This document shows positions 1 to 8,271 of a stretch of DNA of 64,000 nt, one piece after another (position 1 is the stretch's first letter; every line of letters begins with the position of its first letter). The translations under genes were made by a program, and so were the position numbers. The stretch spans positions 1 through 64,000 of the forward strand of contig NZ_JASBRH010000005.1 of NCBI RefSeq assembly GCF_029961155.1, in the 5' to 3' direction. The notes beneath the pieces are model-generated. The model ran no database searches. It was not told the origin of the DNA and worked only from the letters and a program-made list of their open reading frames with translations. This DNA is from Pontibacterium granulatum. GTDB taxonomy: Bacteria; Pseudomonadota; Gammaproteobacteria; Pseudomonadales; Balneatricaceae.

Positions 1-62
1 AGCGTGATTTCTTCATTGTTAGCTCTCCGTATTGGCGTAGTGTACGCCGGAGAACTCTAAAT

Positions 63-353
63 GTGGATGCCGCTATTTTAGGGGAGGTTTACAATATCAA
101 AGGTCAGGTCCAGCAGATCTTTGAGCAGGCGGAAGCGTCTCTGGCAACGGTTGACAGCGATAACTCCCGTATCCTGTCTGTGACCATCTACCTGACCGAC
201 TTTGCCAACATGGAAGGGTTGAATGAGGTGTGGGATGCGTACTTCCCCGAAGACTGTGCGCCAAGCCGCGCTTGCGTAAAAGCAGAGCTGGCAAACCCAG
301 GCTATCTGGTCGAGATGGCGTTTACCGCTGCAGCGGGCGAGAAGTTTCTGTAA
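63..353 (+). CDS. RidA/YjgF/Tdc family protein, 5' part frameshifted or missing
   Basis: The 96-residue reading from a GTG at 63 matches the C-terminal three quarters of RidA-family proteins (enamine/imine deaminases that clear reactive 2-aminoacrylate-type intermediates). Visible signatures are the YLTDFANMEGLNEVWDAYF stretch, the SRACVKAEL segment that carries the family's conserved arginine, and the LVEM strand. The normal N-terminal strand (usually with a GVVYLAGQ-like motif) is not in this frame. Bases 34-57 in frame 1 encode GVVYAGEL and then hit a TAA, so the missing part appears to lie upstream in another frame. Either the gene is frameshifted near 55-62, or there is a sequence error, or a shortened protein starts at the GTG. 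No partner gene is visible because the window begins here. Confidence 0.7.
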   Translation: MDAAILGEVYNIKGQVQQIFEQAEASLATVDSDNSRILSVTIYLTDFANMEGLNEVWDAYFPEDCAPSRACVKAELANPGYLVEMAFTAAAGEKFL

Positions 354-365
354 CTGATCGCTGAT

Positions 366-391
366 GAACGCCTCTTTGACAGGAGGCGTTC
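366..391 (+). terminator. Hairpin after the RidA-like gene
   Basis: GAACGCCTC and its complement GGAGGCGTTC form a stem with a 6-7 base loop, 13 bases past the stop. There is no proper T-run, so termination strength is doubtful. Confidence 0.4.
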
Positions 392-486
392 TGCGTTGTC
401 GTTTCGTTGTGTTCTTTCCTCACTTTTCACGAAGCGTGTGTTGTCAGCTACACTGCACCTCTCTTAGGTTTCGAACTCCTGTAAGC

Positions 487-723
487 ATGATGATTCAGCT
501 CGATAAAAAAATGCGCTTTGTGTGCCGAGTCTTTGCCATCGGATTTGGTGCAGCGTTGATCTCGATGTTGGATGGTGCATACAGCTACAACAACATCGGC
601 CATACCCATGTGGTGAGCGCATCGGGTAGCCCTCTTAAGTTTTGGTTTGCGGTGGTGTGGGAAAGTCTGATCTTTGTGGTGACCTTCTATCTGGGCTTTA
701 TCGCTAAGCCTAAGCCTGAATAA
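487..723 (+). CDS. Small inner-membrane protein, unknown function
   Basis: A 78-residue protein starting MMIQLDKK. Two hydrophobic segments are visible, about residues 13-27 (VFAIGFGAALISML) and 53-70 (WFAVVWESLIFVVTFYLGF), joined by a polar loop with a histidine pair (GHTHVV); the tail is short and basic (KPKPE). No family is recognised. The reading frame continues upstream to 364, but the part before 487 is rich in Arg, Cys and Ser and looks non-coding, so the start at 487 (or 490 or 511) is preferred. No strong ribosome-binding site is visible. It is followed by two hairpins shared with the convergent gene at 910-1146. Confidence 0.55.
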   Translation: MMIQLDKKMRFVCRVFAIGFGAALISMLDGAYSYNNIGHTHVVSASGSPLKFWFAVVWESLIFVVTFYLGFIAKPKPE

Positions 724-780
724 ACACAAGGCTCGTACTGCTAGCCATTTCGCTGTTTTCAAGATGGAATAGTGCAGGGC

Positions 781-854
781 CTGACATAGACTGCTGCTAT
801 GTCAGCGACAGAGATGGCATGAAATAACTAAGGGCACTGTATTTACAGTGCCCT
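781..854. terminator. Two hairpins between convergent genes
   Basis: CTGACATAG / CTATGTCAG (781-805) and AGGGCACTGT / ACAGTGCCCT (831-854) are perfect stems between a plus-strand gene ending at 723 and a minus-strand gene ending at 910. Neither has a clear T-run; together they may act as a bidirectional terminator. Confidence 0.45.
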
Positions 855-909
855 CAGCTGACCGATTAGAAGACTGCATACTATCTCAGCCATCGAATTG
901 CCTCAGTTC

Positions 910-1146
910 TCAATGACCTCGACCGCGCATGCGGTGCAACTTGCGTACCCGATCTAGGTTTTCAGAAGCCTCAACCCGTGCATTATCTGCACAGTGGACG
1001 CTGGATCGGAATCCGGGGTGATCACAGTTTGAAGAGGCGTTGTAGTAGGGAGCGTAGCCGCGCGCAAATGTGGAAGGAGATATGGCTGTTGCCAGCGCGA
1101 CGACCAGCGCAATGGTTATGACGGAAAGGGAACCCGAAGCTTTCAT
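910..1146 (-). CDS. Small secreted protein, unknown function
   Basis: A 78-residue protein with a clear Sec signal peptide (MKASGSLSVITIALVVALATA, cleavage near ISPSTFA-R). The predicted mature part is about 50 residues, contains two cysteines (NCDHPG and VHCAD) that could form a disulfide, and ends in a basic His/Arg-rich tail. A strong ribosome-binding site (AAGGAGGGGG) lies 4-5 bases before the ATG, which supports a real gene. No family is recognised. It is monocistronic and convergent with the small membrane protein at 487-723. Confidence 0.6.
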   Translation of the reverse strand: MKASGSLSVITIALVVALATAISPSTFARGYAPYYNASSNCDHPGFRSSVHCADNARVEASENLDRVRKLHRMRGRGH

Positions 1147-1630
1147 AATGCCCCCTCCTTGTTAGAAGGTGAAAGTGAGTAGTGCAATCTGCACCCTATA
1201 ACAGCACGTGCAAGGGCATCAGTTGTGTACTGTCTTAAATTAGACCCGCAGCCTATTCGGCGGTTCACAATACTGCTTGCCTATAGAGAGCCGGGCTCTT
1301 TGCCATACTCTTATTGTTTAGCGTGTTGCCGAGGGGCGAATCCTGCGACGGCAACTACTAACAGGCAATGATGTGGCGTGGTTTTCGTGGCGCGCTATCG
1401 TTGGCATCGGTTCTCCACCACGATGGAAGTGGAAGGATGGTACACGGTGCAGTCAATCATGTATGCGGTGGTGTTCTTTACGCCGGTTGTACCGGCGCCG
1501 TTTATGGAAAAACGGGTGGTCAAAACCCGCGGATAAGTTAACCAACTGTTTTGAGATGTTGAAGCAAACGCTACGCTGGCCCGATATTTGCTCTGGTAAC
1601 TCTTAGTCAAATGTTAATAAGGAGATAGGG
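1147..1630. other. Intergenic stretch with one possible small ORF
   Basis: Between the divergent genes at 1146 (minus) and 1631 (plus). It should hold both promoters, but no convincing -35/-10 pair is picked out. Apart from the possible peptide at 1378-1536, nothing recognisable is seen. Confidence 0.4.
1378..1536 (+). CDS. Possible 52-residue membrane peptide
   Basis: Frame 1 from a GTG at 1378 reads through RYRWHRFSTTMEVEGWY, then a hydrophobic segment (SIMYAVVFFTPVVPAPF), then a basic tail (MEKRVVKTRG) and a TAA. The composition is typical of a real single-span membrane protein, more so than the two other open frames here. No good ribosome-binding site is visible and the start is uncertain; it may instead be the 3' remnant of a larger gene. 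Low confidence. Confidence 0.25.
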   Translation: MVFVARYRWHRFSTTMEVEGWYTVQSIMYAVVFFTPVVPAPFMEKRVVKTRG

Positions 1631-2341
1631 ATGTCGATTCAGCAGACACAGGCCTACAGCGCTGTAAATCCGGTACATGGCACCATGCACGCGCGTACGA
1701 CCGGGGTAGGGAGCGGCAGTGGCGAGGTGGCAATTGGCGGCAATCAGGCGGCACAGGCTGACCGCTCAGTTGCGGTTTCAGATCAGGCACGAGCTTATGC
1801 CGCATCAGAAGCTGTGTATCAGATGGATACGGGAGGCGGCGCAACAAATATAGACCTGGAAACCTACTTTACGCCCAAGCAAAACAATGCCGCAGTGCTG
1901 TCGTTTGATGGTCTGTTGATGCCGACGGCCAGGAATGTAGCGACACTTCAGGCGCATATCTCGAAGGTTTTTCCTGACTTTCTTGCGGCGAATGGCATTC
2001 CCGAAGCGCCCGATAAAATTACCTACGATGGTTCCGGTAACGTCGTATTGCCGGACGATTATCCCTACAGCGATAAACTAAAAGCAGCACTCGCCAGTGA
2101 TCCGGCAATGGCGCGGGAGCTGAGTACCGCTAATGCGTTGGCGTCTCACGTGGCCGGTATGCAGGCGACACAGCCATTCCATGACGAATACGAGCAGGCC
2201 AAGAGCCAAGCTGAAATTGATGCGATCATAGACAAGTACAGCTATCTGTTTGGCGATAACCGCCGTTACCCAGATATTGCACTTTTGTTTTCTGATCAAG
2301 GCGCATTAACGATTACCGCAGACAGTAAAGCGCTTGTTTAG
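1631..2341 (+). CDS. Hypothetical protein, 236 aa
   Basis: Starts at ATG 1631 behind a good site (AAGGAGATAGGG). No signal peptide or membrane segment is present. The N-terminal 60 residues are Gly/Ala/Gln-rich and low in complexity, followed by a more globular part with LETYFTPKQNNAAVLSFDGLLMPTA and a C-terminal acidic/helical region (EYEQAKSQAEIDAIIDKYSYLFG). The N-terminus resembles the disordered heads of flagellar or surface-associated proteins, but no domain is recognised and no function is proposed. It stands alone between the intergenic stretch and murI. Confidence 0.6.
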   Translation: MSIQQTQAYSAVNPVHGTMHARTTGVGSGSGEVAIGGNQAAQADRSVAVSDQARAYAASEAVYQMDTGGGATNIDLETYFTPKQNNAAVLSFDGLLMPTARNVATLQAHISKVFPDFLAANGIPEAPDKITYDGSGNVVLPDDYPYSDKLKAALASDPAMARELSTANALASHVAGMQATQPFHDEYEQAKSQAEIDAIIDKYSYLFGDNRRYPDIALLFSDQGALTITADSKALV

Positions 2342-2474
2342 TGGGACAGGACGCAGATCTAACTGGTTATCGGTGAGATGTGATACGGGGGAGGTGTGAA
2401 CGTGTTTCAAATCTCCCGTATCGGGTGAAAGTGCGGCGATTGTGAGCCAATCTATATGCGGTTCGCCAGGGGTG

Positions 2475-3272
2475 TCAGGGCGAAATGTTGTGAAGGATAA
2501 CCGGGGTTTCCCAAATCGCTTCAATCATCGGTTGGCAGTGGGGTGTGCTGCTCCAGAACAGGTCTTTTCCTATACGTTCCGCTGGTTCCTGAAACGCTTC
2601 GTTTTCAAGGCGTGTAATCAACTGGCGGGTCACTGCAACGCTGGTGTCGATCAGGACAAGATCGGGCCATTTCTCTTCAATCAGCGGCTTCAGAAAGGGA
2701 TAGTGGGTGCACCCTAGAACCAGGGTATCTGCGCCATGGGCAACCATGGGATCGATATAGCGGTGGAGCAGCTCGAGGGTTTCTGGTGTGTGAAGTTGGT
2801 TTTGTTCGATCTGCTCAACCAGGCCAGGGCAGGCCTGCAGTATTACTTGACTATTGCCTTGTACCCGTCGGATCAGGGCGCGCAAATTTGGGCTTTGCAC
2901 GGTGCGCTCGGTGGCGATTACACCCACGATACCGGATTCGCTCAGCTCAATGGCGGGTTTTATACCCGGCTCTACCCCTATCACGGGAACGTCGATCTCT
3001 TCACGCAAGGTGGCGATTGCTGAAACAGTGGCGCTGTTGCAGGCGACAACGATCGCTTTGGCACCATGCTCAATCGCTAACGCAGAAATTTTCAGCAAAC
3101 GGCCGGTGATAAAATCGACACTTTTGCTGCCGTAGGGCGCATTGGCTGAATCGGCGATATAGAGGAGGTCTTCTGCTGGGAGATGGGCACGTATCTGGCG
3201 GGCAACCGAGAGGCCGCCAACGCCTGAGTCAATTACTGCGATGGGTTGAGAAATCCGTGTCCGACAGTCCAT
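2475..3272 (-). CDS. murI: Glutamate racemase
   Basis: Interconverts L- and D-glutamate to supply D-Glu for peptidoglycan; cytoplasmic. Recognised by the N-terminal IAVIDSGVGGLSV motif with the catalytic-site Asp-Ser (about residue 15), the first catalytic cysteine in VVACNSATVSA (about Cys78), and the second in LGCTHYPFL (about Cys188). The length of 265 residues is normal. The ATG at 3272 is preferred; a TTG at 3293 would add seven residues. Neighbours are unrelated (hypothetical gene and LysR regulator), so it appears monocistronic. Confidence 0.95.
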   Translation of the reverse strand: MDCRTRISQPIAVIDSGVGGLSVARQIRAHLPAEDLLYIADSANAPYGSKSVDFITGRLLKISALAIEHGAKAIVVACNSATVSAIATLREEIDVPVIGVEPGIKPAIELSESGIVGVIATERTVQSPNLRALIRRVQGNSQVILQACPGLVEQIEQNQLHTPETLELLHRYIDPMVAHGADTLVLGCTHYPFLKPLIEEKWPDLVLIDTSVAVTRQLITRLENEAFQEPAERIGKDLFWSSTPHCQPMIEAIWETPVILHNISP

Positions 3273-3370
3273 TGAGCGTATCCGTAAGTGCAAGAAGATA
3301 TAGAGCTATCTACTTTAGTCTAATAATTGGGTGCGTGCTAGATCTGGATGAAAGAGGTTGGTGAAGCCGA

Positions 3371-4255
3371 TCAATCGGGGGCTCGCAAAGCGTCTGCCAA
3401 GTGATCGAACACGACACGAATCCTTCGGCTGCTGCGCAGTTCACGGTGGGCTACCAACCAGCGCTCGGCGATAAAGGGCTCTATCTCCTGCAGGACTTTT
3501 ACAACGTTGGGCTCGTTATCTCCTACCTCTATCGGCATAACACCGATACCAAAGCCGTTTTTCACCATCTCCCACTGGACCAGATGATGTTCACACACCA
3601 CCGGGAAGTTGGCGCGAGTGACAGCCAGGCCCCTGGCATTGAGCATATTGATCATCTCGTCTGACTGATCGAAGCCAAGAAAGGTGGCTGTGCCGAAGTG
3701 GATGGGGTGTGTCAGTGATTGGAGATAATCCGGTGTGGCGTAAAAGCCCACCTCCACATCGCTAATCCGTTTGGAAATCAGATCCGGTTGCAGCGGACGA
3801 AAACCACGAATGGCGATGTCTGCTTCACGGCGTTTCAGATCGCTGGTCTGGTTGGTGGCGATCACTTCCAGAGTGATGCCAGGGTGAGTTGTACGCAGGG
3901 ACTTCAGTATGGCGGGCAAGCCAAACGCCGCCATCGATTCAGCTGCGGAGATCACCACGTTACCTTCAATCGATTCGGATTGGCCCGATGCCGCAAGGGA
4001 GAGCTGGTTAGCGGCCTCGCTCATGGCTTTAACGTATTCAACCAATTTGAGGCCGGTGGGTGTGAGGCTGAGTCCTCGACCGTGGCGCTCAAACAGCACT
4101 ACACCAAGTTCCGCTTCCAGGGCGGCGACTTGTCGGCCAAGTGTGGGCTGGGTGGTGTTCAGCGCACGAGCAGCCGCTGAGAGCGAGCCCTCTTCAGCGG
4201 TGACAAGGAAAGCTCGAGCCCGATTCCAGTCGAAATTTATTGCGCGCCAATCCAT
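3371..4255 (-). CDS. LysR-family transcriptional regulator
   Basis: 294 residues. Winged HTH at residues 10-67 (NRARAFLVTAEEGSLSAAAR, then TQPTLGRQVAALEAELG and LFERHGRG), followed by the periplasmic-binding-like LysR substrate domain. The DNA-binding residues and length fit the family; the effector is unknown. It is divergent from the methyltransferase at 4356 with about 100 bp between start codons, the usual arrangement when a LysR protein controls its divergent neighbour. Confidence 0.9.
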   Translation of the reverse strand: MDWRAINFDWNRARAFLVTAEEGSLSAAARALNTTQPTLGRQVAALEAELGVVLFERHGRGLSLTPTGLKLVEYVKAMSEAANQLSLAASGQSESIEGNVVISAAESMAAFGLPAILKSLRTTHPGITLEVIATNQTSDLKRREADIAIRGFRPLQPDLISKRISDVEVGFYATPDYLQSLTHPIHFGTATFLGFDQSDEMINMLNARGLAVTRANFPVVCEHHLVQWEMVKNGFGIGVMPIEVGDNEPNVVKVLQEIEPFIAERWLVAHRELRSSRRIRVVFDHLADALRAPD

Positions 4256-4355
4256 ACTAATACGTTTATCTGAAATGCTTTTATTGGGAATATTCAGTAA
4301 ATATACGCATGTATAGTATAGCGATGGGATAGATGTTCAATGCTCTGGAGGCCAG

Positions 4356-4979
4356 ATGGCTAGCCAATCCAAATTCTGGGACCGAATCGCCCAGCGTTAC
4401 TCAAAACAGCCGGTCGCGGACGAGTGGTCGTATCAGAAGAAACTGGCGGTAACCCGTGAATTCCTGACACCGGAAAGCAGTGTGTTGGAGTTTGGCTGCG
4501 GCACCGGAACGACCGCAATCACCCATGCCCCGGCAGTTAAGGAGGTGATGGCTATCGATATCTCGGCAAAGATGTTGGAGATAGCACAGGGTAAGGCGAG
4601 AGCCGCTGGCGTTGAAAACATCCGCTTCAAGCAGTGCGGCCTTTCTGAGTTGCACAGTGGTGATGAACGTTGGGATGTGGTGTTAGGTATGAGCATCCTG
4701 CATTTGCTGGATGATAAGGACGAAGAGATCCGCCGTGTGTTTAGATTGCTGAAGCCGGGTGGTGTATTTGTCACCAGCACCGCTTGTATCGGCGATTTTT
4801 CCAGCTGGTTTAAATACATCGCTCCATTGTTCCGCTGGTTACCTTTTCTACCCAACGTTGCAGTATTCTCGGAGCCGGACCTGAAGGAGAGCCTGACCGC
4901 CGCGGGCTTTACGATTGAATACGACTGGCGGCCGGGAAAAAACAAAGCTGTGTTCATTGTGGCGCGTAAGCCTCGGTGA
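4356..4979 (+). CDS. Class I SAM-dependent methyltransferase
   Basis: 207 residues starting at ATG 4356 behind CTGGAGG. The SAM-binding motif I is VLEFGCGTGTTAI (about residues 43-55), followed by the acidic motif II AIDISAKML and the post-motif WDVVLGMSILHLLDD. This is a UbiE/Methyltransf_11-type fold. The substrate cannot be read from sequence. It is divergent from and probably controlled by the LysR gene; no other partner gene is adjacent. Confidence 0.85.
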   Translation: MASQSKFWDRIAQRYSKQPVADEWSYQKKLAVTREFLTPESSVLEFGCGTGTTAITHAPAVKEVMAIDISAKMLEIAQGKARAAGVENIRFKQCGLSELHSGDERWDVVLGMSILHLLDDKDEEIRRVFRLLKPGGVFVTSTACIGDFSSWFKYIAPLFRWLPFLPNVAVFSEPDLKESLTAAGFTIEYDWRPGKNKAVFIVARKPR

Positions 4980-5106
4980 CCGGCGTTGGGTTGGAGCATC
5001 AGCCTGAATCGACCAAGCGGGTTAATAACAAATACAGCGGCCAGTCGTTAGCTACGTTTTGTGGCGAGTGAAGGATATTTCGGCCACAGAACGTAGATTC
5101 GTTTCC

Positions 5107-5137
5107 GTAGGTCAGTCATCGCGAAGCGACGCCTGAC
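5107..5137 (+). repeat. GTAG-type REP palindrome
   Basis: GTAG followed by GTCAG, then TCATCGCGAAGCGACGC and CTGAC: a stem-loop with a 5' GTAG foot, as in REP sequences mobilised by RAYT (TnpA-REP) transposases. A close relative lies at 50717-50747. Confidence 0.6.
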
Positions 5138-5307
5138 ATGCTGGGCACCACTTGGCGGATTCGTTTATATTGCGGAAGGAAATGAAGAGGCTGTGTCGTT
5201 TTAAGAACGTTTCGGATTTAAACCGCGCTTTCAGGTGACGCAGATTCGTCGGTAGTTTCAACTATAGCGGGCCATACACTGTAGCACCCCGCTCCGAGCA
5301 CGACGTT

Positions 5308-5351
5308 GTAGGGCAGCGTTCACGCTGCCGGTAGCCTGAAGGCAACCCTAC
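5308..5351. repeat. Inverted pair of GTAG REPs (BIME-like)
   Basis: GTAGGGCAGCGTTCACGC plus TGCC on the plus strand (5308-5329) is followed directly by a minus-strand copy whose sense strand begins GTAGGGTTGCCTTCAGGC. The first unit is identical to one at 19029-19050 in the other orientation. The rest of the 4980-5460 intergenic region holds REP 5107-5137 and no gene. Confidence 0.65.
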
Positions 5352-5460
5352 AATATGTGGGCGGATCATACTTATAGCGAGTGTTATTCTTGGTCCGTCT
5401 CCCCCATAGTGGGTGCCAAATAATAACAACGCTAAACGCATCAACGAAGGGAGTTTTGAG

Positions 5461-6015
5461 ATGGAGAGCACCTCCAGGTTTGATCACTTTATCGAGTCCT
5501 TTACCCAACTGATCGAGCAGGGGGCCAGCGAAGAGCAGGTCTTCTCCGACGGCAAAGCGTTGATGGTGGATCTGGTCAGTAACGACGACTGGCTACCGGA
5601 GGAGTTTGCGCAGCCATCCGAAAGCACCTATCAGCAGTTTCTGCTGCACTGTGATCCGCAGGATCGGTTCTCTGTAGCGAGCTTTGTGTGGGGACCGGGC
5701 CAGACGACCCCGGTACATGATCACACCGTTTGGGGTATGGTGGGTATTCTGCGCGGGGCTGAAACCTGTGATGAATACGCCGTAAGTGATGACGGTATTC
5801 GCCACCTAGGCCAGCATCTGCTAAATCCGGGTGAGGTGGATCTGGTATCGCCGACTGTGGGTGACGTACACAAGGTATCTAACGCCCACGAAGATAAAGT
5901 ATCGATCAGTATTCATGTATATGGCGCCGATATCGGCAAAGTACAGCGCCATACCTTTAATCCGGAAACCGGAACACCTGCCGACTTCATCTCCGGTTAC
6001 ACCAACCGCGCCTAA
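5461..6015 (+). CDS. Cupin thiol dioxygenase (cysteine / 3-mercaptopropionate dioxygenase family)
   Basis: 184 residues from ATG 5461, chosen because GAAGGGAG lies 7-10 bases upstream; an earlier ATG at 5413 has no site. The cupin metal motif PVHDHTVWGMVGILRGAE (about residues 81-98) gives the two iron-binding histidines, and the third is probably in VSPTVGDVHKVSNA. SISIHVYGADIG is typical of the bacterial group that includes Pseudomonas 3-mercaptopropionate dioxygenase. It should oxidise a small thiol to its sulfinate with Fe(II) and O2. Cysteine as substrate would make cysteine sulfinate, a taurine precursor; 3-mercaptopropionate is also plausible. Monocistronic, with REP elements upstream. 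Confidence 0.8.
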   Translation: MESTSRFDHFIESFTQLIEQGASEEQVFSDGKALMVDLVSNDDWLPEEFAQPSESTYQQFLLHCDPQDRFSVASFVWGPGQTTPVHDHTVWGMVGILRGAETCDEYAVSDDGIRHLGQHLLNPGEVDLVSPTVGDVHKVSNAHEDKVSISIHVYGADIGKVQRHTFNPETGTPADFISGYTNRA

Positions 6016-6037
6016 CGCCCTATCTACTGACGAAAGG

Positions 6038-7417
6038 CTAGCGGTACAGCTTTTCGGCCCATTGGGTCAGACCGGCGGTCACGCTGCCAAAGTGATCGCC
6101 GTCCACCACCGGAATATCGCCTAGCTTCTCGGCAATTGCTTTGCGTACCACCGGTGATTTTGCGGTTCCGCCGGTCACGTAGATCAGGTCCGGCGTGCAC
6201 TGTGCCTGGTTCAGTGCTTCGGTCATCAGGTCCACAATCTTCGCAACAGGGCGATCAACGGCCAGTTCATAGGTCTCCTTGCCGATCGCCTGAGTGAGCG
6301 CCTGGTCGATGTAGTTCAGATCGACAGTGTGCTCCGACTGATCAGACAGTTTAATCTTCGCCTGCTCGGCACTGCGCACCAGCTGATAGTTCTGCTTCAT
6401 CTCCTGCAGTTGCAGCAGGCGCGCGAGTTTGTGCGGTTCCTCTGCGTCACGCTTAAGTTGTTCCATCAGTTCGATGTTCTGCATGGAGTTAAACTCGGTC
6501 TGAGCGGGAATATCGTTCACAGACACCGCGTTCCAGTACGGCTGACTTGGCAGGGGGCGGCCGCTTCTCAACGTACCCCCCATCCCAAATACCGGCATCA
6601 GGCCTCGGTAGGCCAGATTGATATCCAGATCGTTACCGCCTACACGTGAACCGCTGTGGCCGAGGAAGTCGTCGCTGCGATCGGCCTTGGCGCGGTGCTC
6701 CGGCCCCATGCGCACCACGGAGCAGTCGGTGGTACCACCACCCACGTCCACCACGAGGACGGTTTTGTTTTCGGTCAGATCAGATTCGAAGTTGATACCT
6801 GCCGCCAGCGGTTCGTACAGCAACTCGACAGACTCGAAGCCAGCACGTTCAGCGGCACGGTTTAAAATCGCACAGGCCTGTTTATTAGCGTCTTCACCAC
6901 CAAGGCCCTGGAAGTTGACCGGGCGTCCGATCACAGTATGGCGCAGCTTGCCGCCCAGATTGCGCTCAGCGGCTTTCTTAATCTCAAACATCATTGCGCT
7001 GACGATATCTTCGAAGAAGGCGATATGTTCTGCGCGCAAGCCGCTCACACCCAGGAAGGATTTAGGCGACTTAATGAAGTAACCCTCTTCGGGCAGATCG
7101 ATGTAGTTCTCAATCGCTTCTTCACCGACAAAGACCGTCGGCTCGCCCGGCGCAATATCATGCTCGCGGCGGGCATTAGCTGCCATGCGCAGCTGGTTGT
7201 CGCGTTCCTTCATGTACTGTTCGCGCAGCACCGGATTTTCGATCTGTTTCGCCACTGCTTCACAGATTAGCTCGCGCGAAAGGGCGTAAAGGGTAGAGGG
7301 CAGGAAACGCTGATCGCCATACATCGGTAGCAACTCAATGCCACCGGTTGTACCGGATTTGGAGTGAGGAACGCCGATGGCGCAGTTAGAGCTTCCGTAG
7401 TCGAATCCGGCAATCAT
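6038..7417 (-). CDS. yegD: YegD-type Hsp70-family protein
   Basis: 459 residues from the ATG at 7417 (IAGFDYGSSNCAIG, the phosphate-1 loop of the actin/Hsp70 ATPase fold); an earlier in-frame start at 7462 would add residues running through a terminator hairpin and is rejected. Phosphate-2 loop is VLVVDVGGGTTDCSVV, and the adenosine motif is LIYVTGGTAKSPVV near the C-terminus. Length agrees with E. coli YegD (about 450) and the protein lacks the canonical DnaK substrate-binding and lid domains. Its precise client is unknown. Start lies only 20 bases beyond the terminator of the upstream exporter gene. Confidence 0.88.
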   Translation of the reverse strand: MIAGFDYGSSNCAIGVPHSKSGTTGGIELLPMYGDQRFLPSTLYALSRELICEAVAKQIENPVLREQYMKERDNQLRMAANARREHDIAPGEPTVFVGEEAIENYIDLPEEGYFIKSPKSFLGVSGLRAEHIAFFEDIVSAMMFEIKKAAERNLGGKLRHTVIGRPVNFQGLGGEDANKQACAILNRAAERAGFESVELLYEPLAAGINFESDLTENKTVLVVDVGGGTTDCSVVRMGPEHRAKADRSDDFLGHSGSRVGGNDLDINLAYRGLMPVFGMGGTLRSGRPLPSQPYWNAVSVNDIPAQTEFNSMQNIELMEQLKRDAEEPHKLARLLQLQEMKQNYQLVRSAEQAKIKLSDQSEHTVDLNYIDQALTQAIGKETYELAVDRPVAKIVDLMTEALNQAQCTPDLIYVTGGTAKSPVVRKAIAEKLGDIPVVDGDHFGSVTAGLTQWAEKLYR

Positions 7418-7436
7418 GGGGTGTTTCCGCAGTGCA

Positions 7437-7472
7437 TAAAAAAAGGGCGCGTACGTTAACACATACGCGCCC
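7437..7472 (-). terminator. Rho-independent terminator of the RhtB exporter
   Basis: Read on the minus strand, GGGCGCGTATG / GTACGCGCCC forms a strong stem followed by seven T. It ends 20 bases before the yegD start codon. Confidence 0.85.
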
Positions 7473-7514
7473 TAATAGGAGTACTTTCAGGAGTACTTTG
7501 ACACACAAATGGTG

Positions 7515-8147
7515 TTACTGACCGGGTGTTGCTGCCGTTGCCAGACGCACAGCCAGCAGCGCAAGAGCACCACCGCAGACACGGTTCAACCAACGTTGTG
7601 CATTTTTGTTGGCTTTAAACCAGCCAGACAACCGGCCCGCCACGTAACCTACCGGTGTTTTAACCAGGAAGGAGAGCATCGCAAAGGTAGAACCCAGTGC
7701 CAGCAGTGCCATGGTTGGGTTTGCGTTGTCTGCCGATACAAACTGCGGCAGATAAGCAAAGAAGAATATCGCGATTTTTGGGTTGGTCACGTTGGAAAGT
7801 GCTCCGGCAATAAAGCAGCTTTTCAACGTACCTTGTGCACCCGCACCTTCGTCAATTTCAATCGGTGGCGCCTTCAGTGTTTTGTAGCCGATGTACAGAA
7901 GGTAGGCCGCACCTACATATTTCATGATGCTGAAGGCCAGCTCGGAGGTTTGCAGCAGGGCACCTAAGCCCATCGCCACCAATAGGGTGTGACCCAGTAG
8001 ACCGGTGGCTACACCGGCTGCGGTAACAATGCCAGCACGGGTATTGATCCCGATAGAACGGGAGATCACCAGCACCATATCCTGACCTGGTGATGCAATC
8101 AGCACCAGGGAGGTAACAATAAAAACGATCAGTGTTGAATCTAACAT
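7515..8147 (-). CDS. LysE/RhtB-family amino-acid exporter
   Basis: 210 residues with about six membrane segments. The family signature ASPGQDMVLVISRS lies in the first loop, followed by GIVTAAGVATG and a VGAAYLLYIGYKTL helix. RhtB-type carriers export homoserine, threonine or related amino acids by proton antiport; the substrate here is not known. The ATG at 8147 is preferred over a GTG at 8165. Three repeats phased every 21 bp lie upstream (8213-8266), next to the araC gene, suggesting control by that regulator. Ends in a strong terminator. Confidence 0.88.
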   Translation of the reverse strand: MLDSTLIVFIVTSLVLIASPGQDMVLVISRSIGINTRAGIVTAAGVATGLLGHTLLVAMGLGALLQTSELAFSIMKYVGAAYLLYIGYKTLKAPPIEIDEGAGAQGTLKSCFIAGALSNVTNPKIAIFFFAYLPQFVSADNANPTMALLALGSTFAMLSFLVKTPVGYVAGRLSGWFKANKNAQRWLNRVCGGALALLAVRLATAATPGQ

Positions 8148-8212
8148 CGCAAACTCATTATTCACGTTGAACTTGCGATGCAGTGTATATGAAGACTTTT
8201 ATAAATAATTTG

Positions 8213-8266
8213 GCAAAAAGCCGATTGTGTTCAGCAAAAAGCTGAAGTTGAGCTTTTGAAAGCCGA
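8213..8266. promoter_or_regulatory. Three 21-bp phased repeats, candidate AraC operators
   Basis: GCAAAAAGCCGA (8213-8224), GCAAAAAGCTGA (8234-8245) and a degenerate TTTGAAAGCCGA (8255-8266) start exactly 21 bp apart, two helical turns. They lie before the RhtB gene and share a core with the repeats at 9050-9103 before araC. Confidence 0.6.
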
Positions 8267-8271
8267 ATGGC

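Noticed and set aside
364-486. N-terminal extension of the small membrane protein at 487
   Set aside because: It runs through the hairpin after the RidA-like gene and has a non-coding composition.
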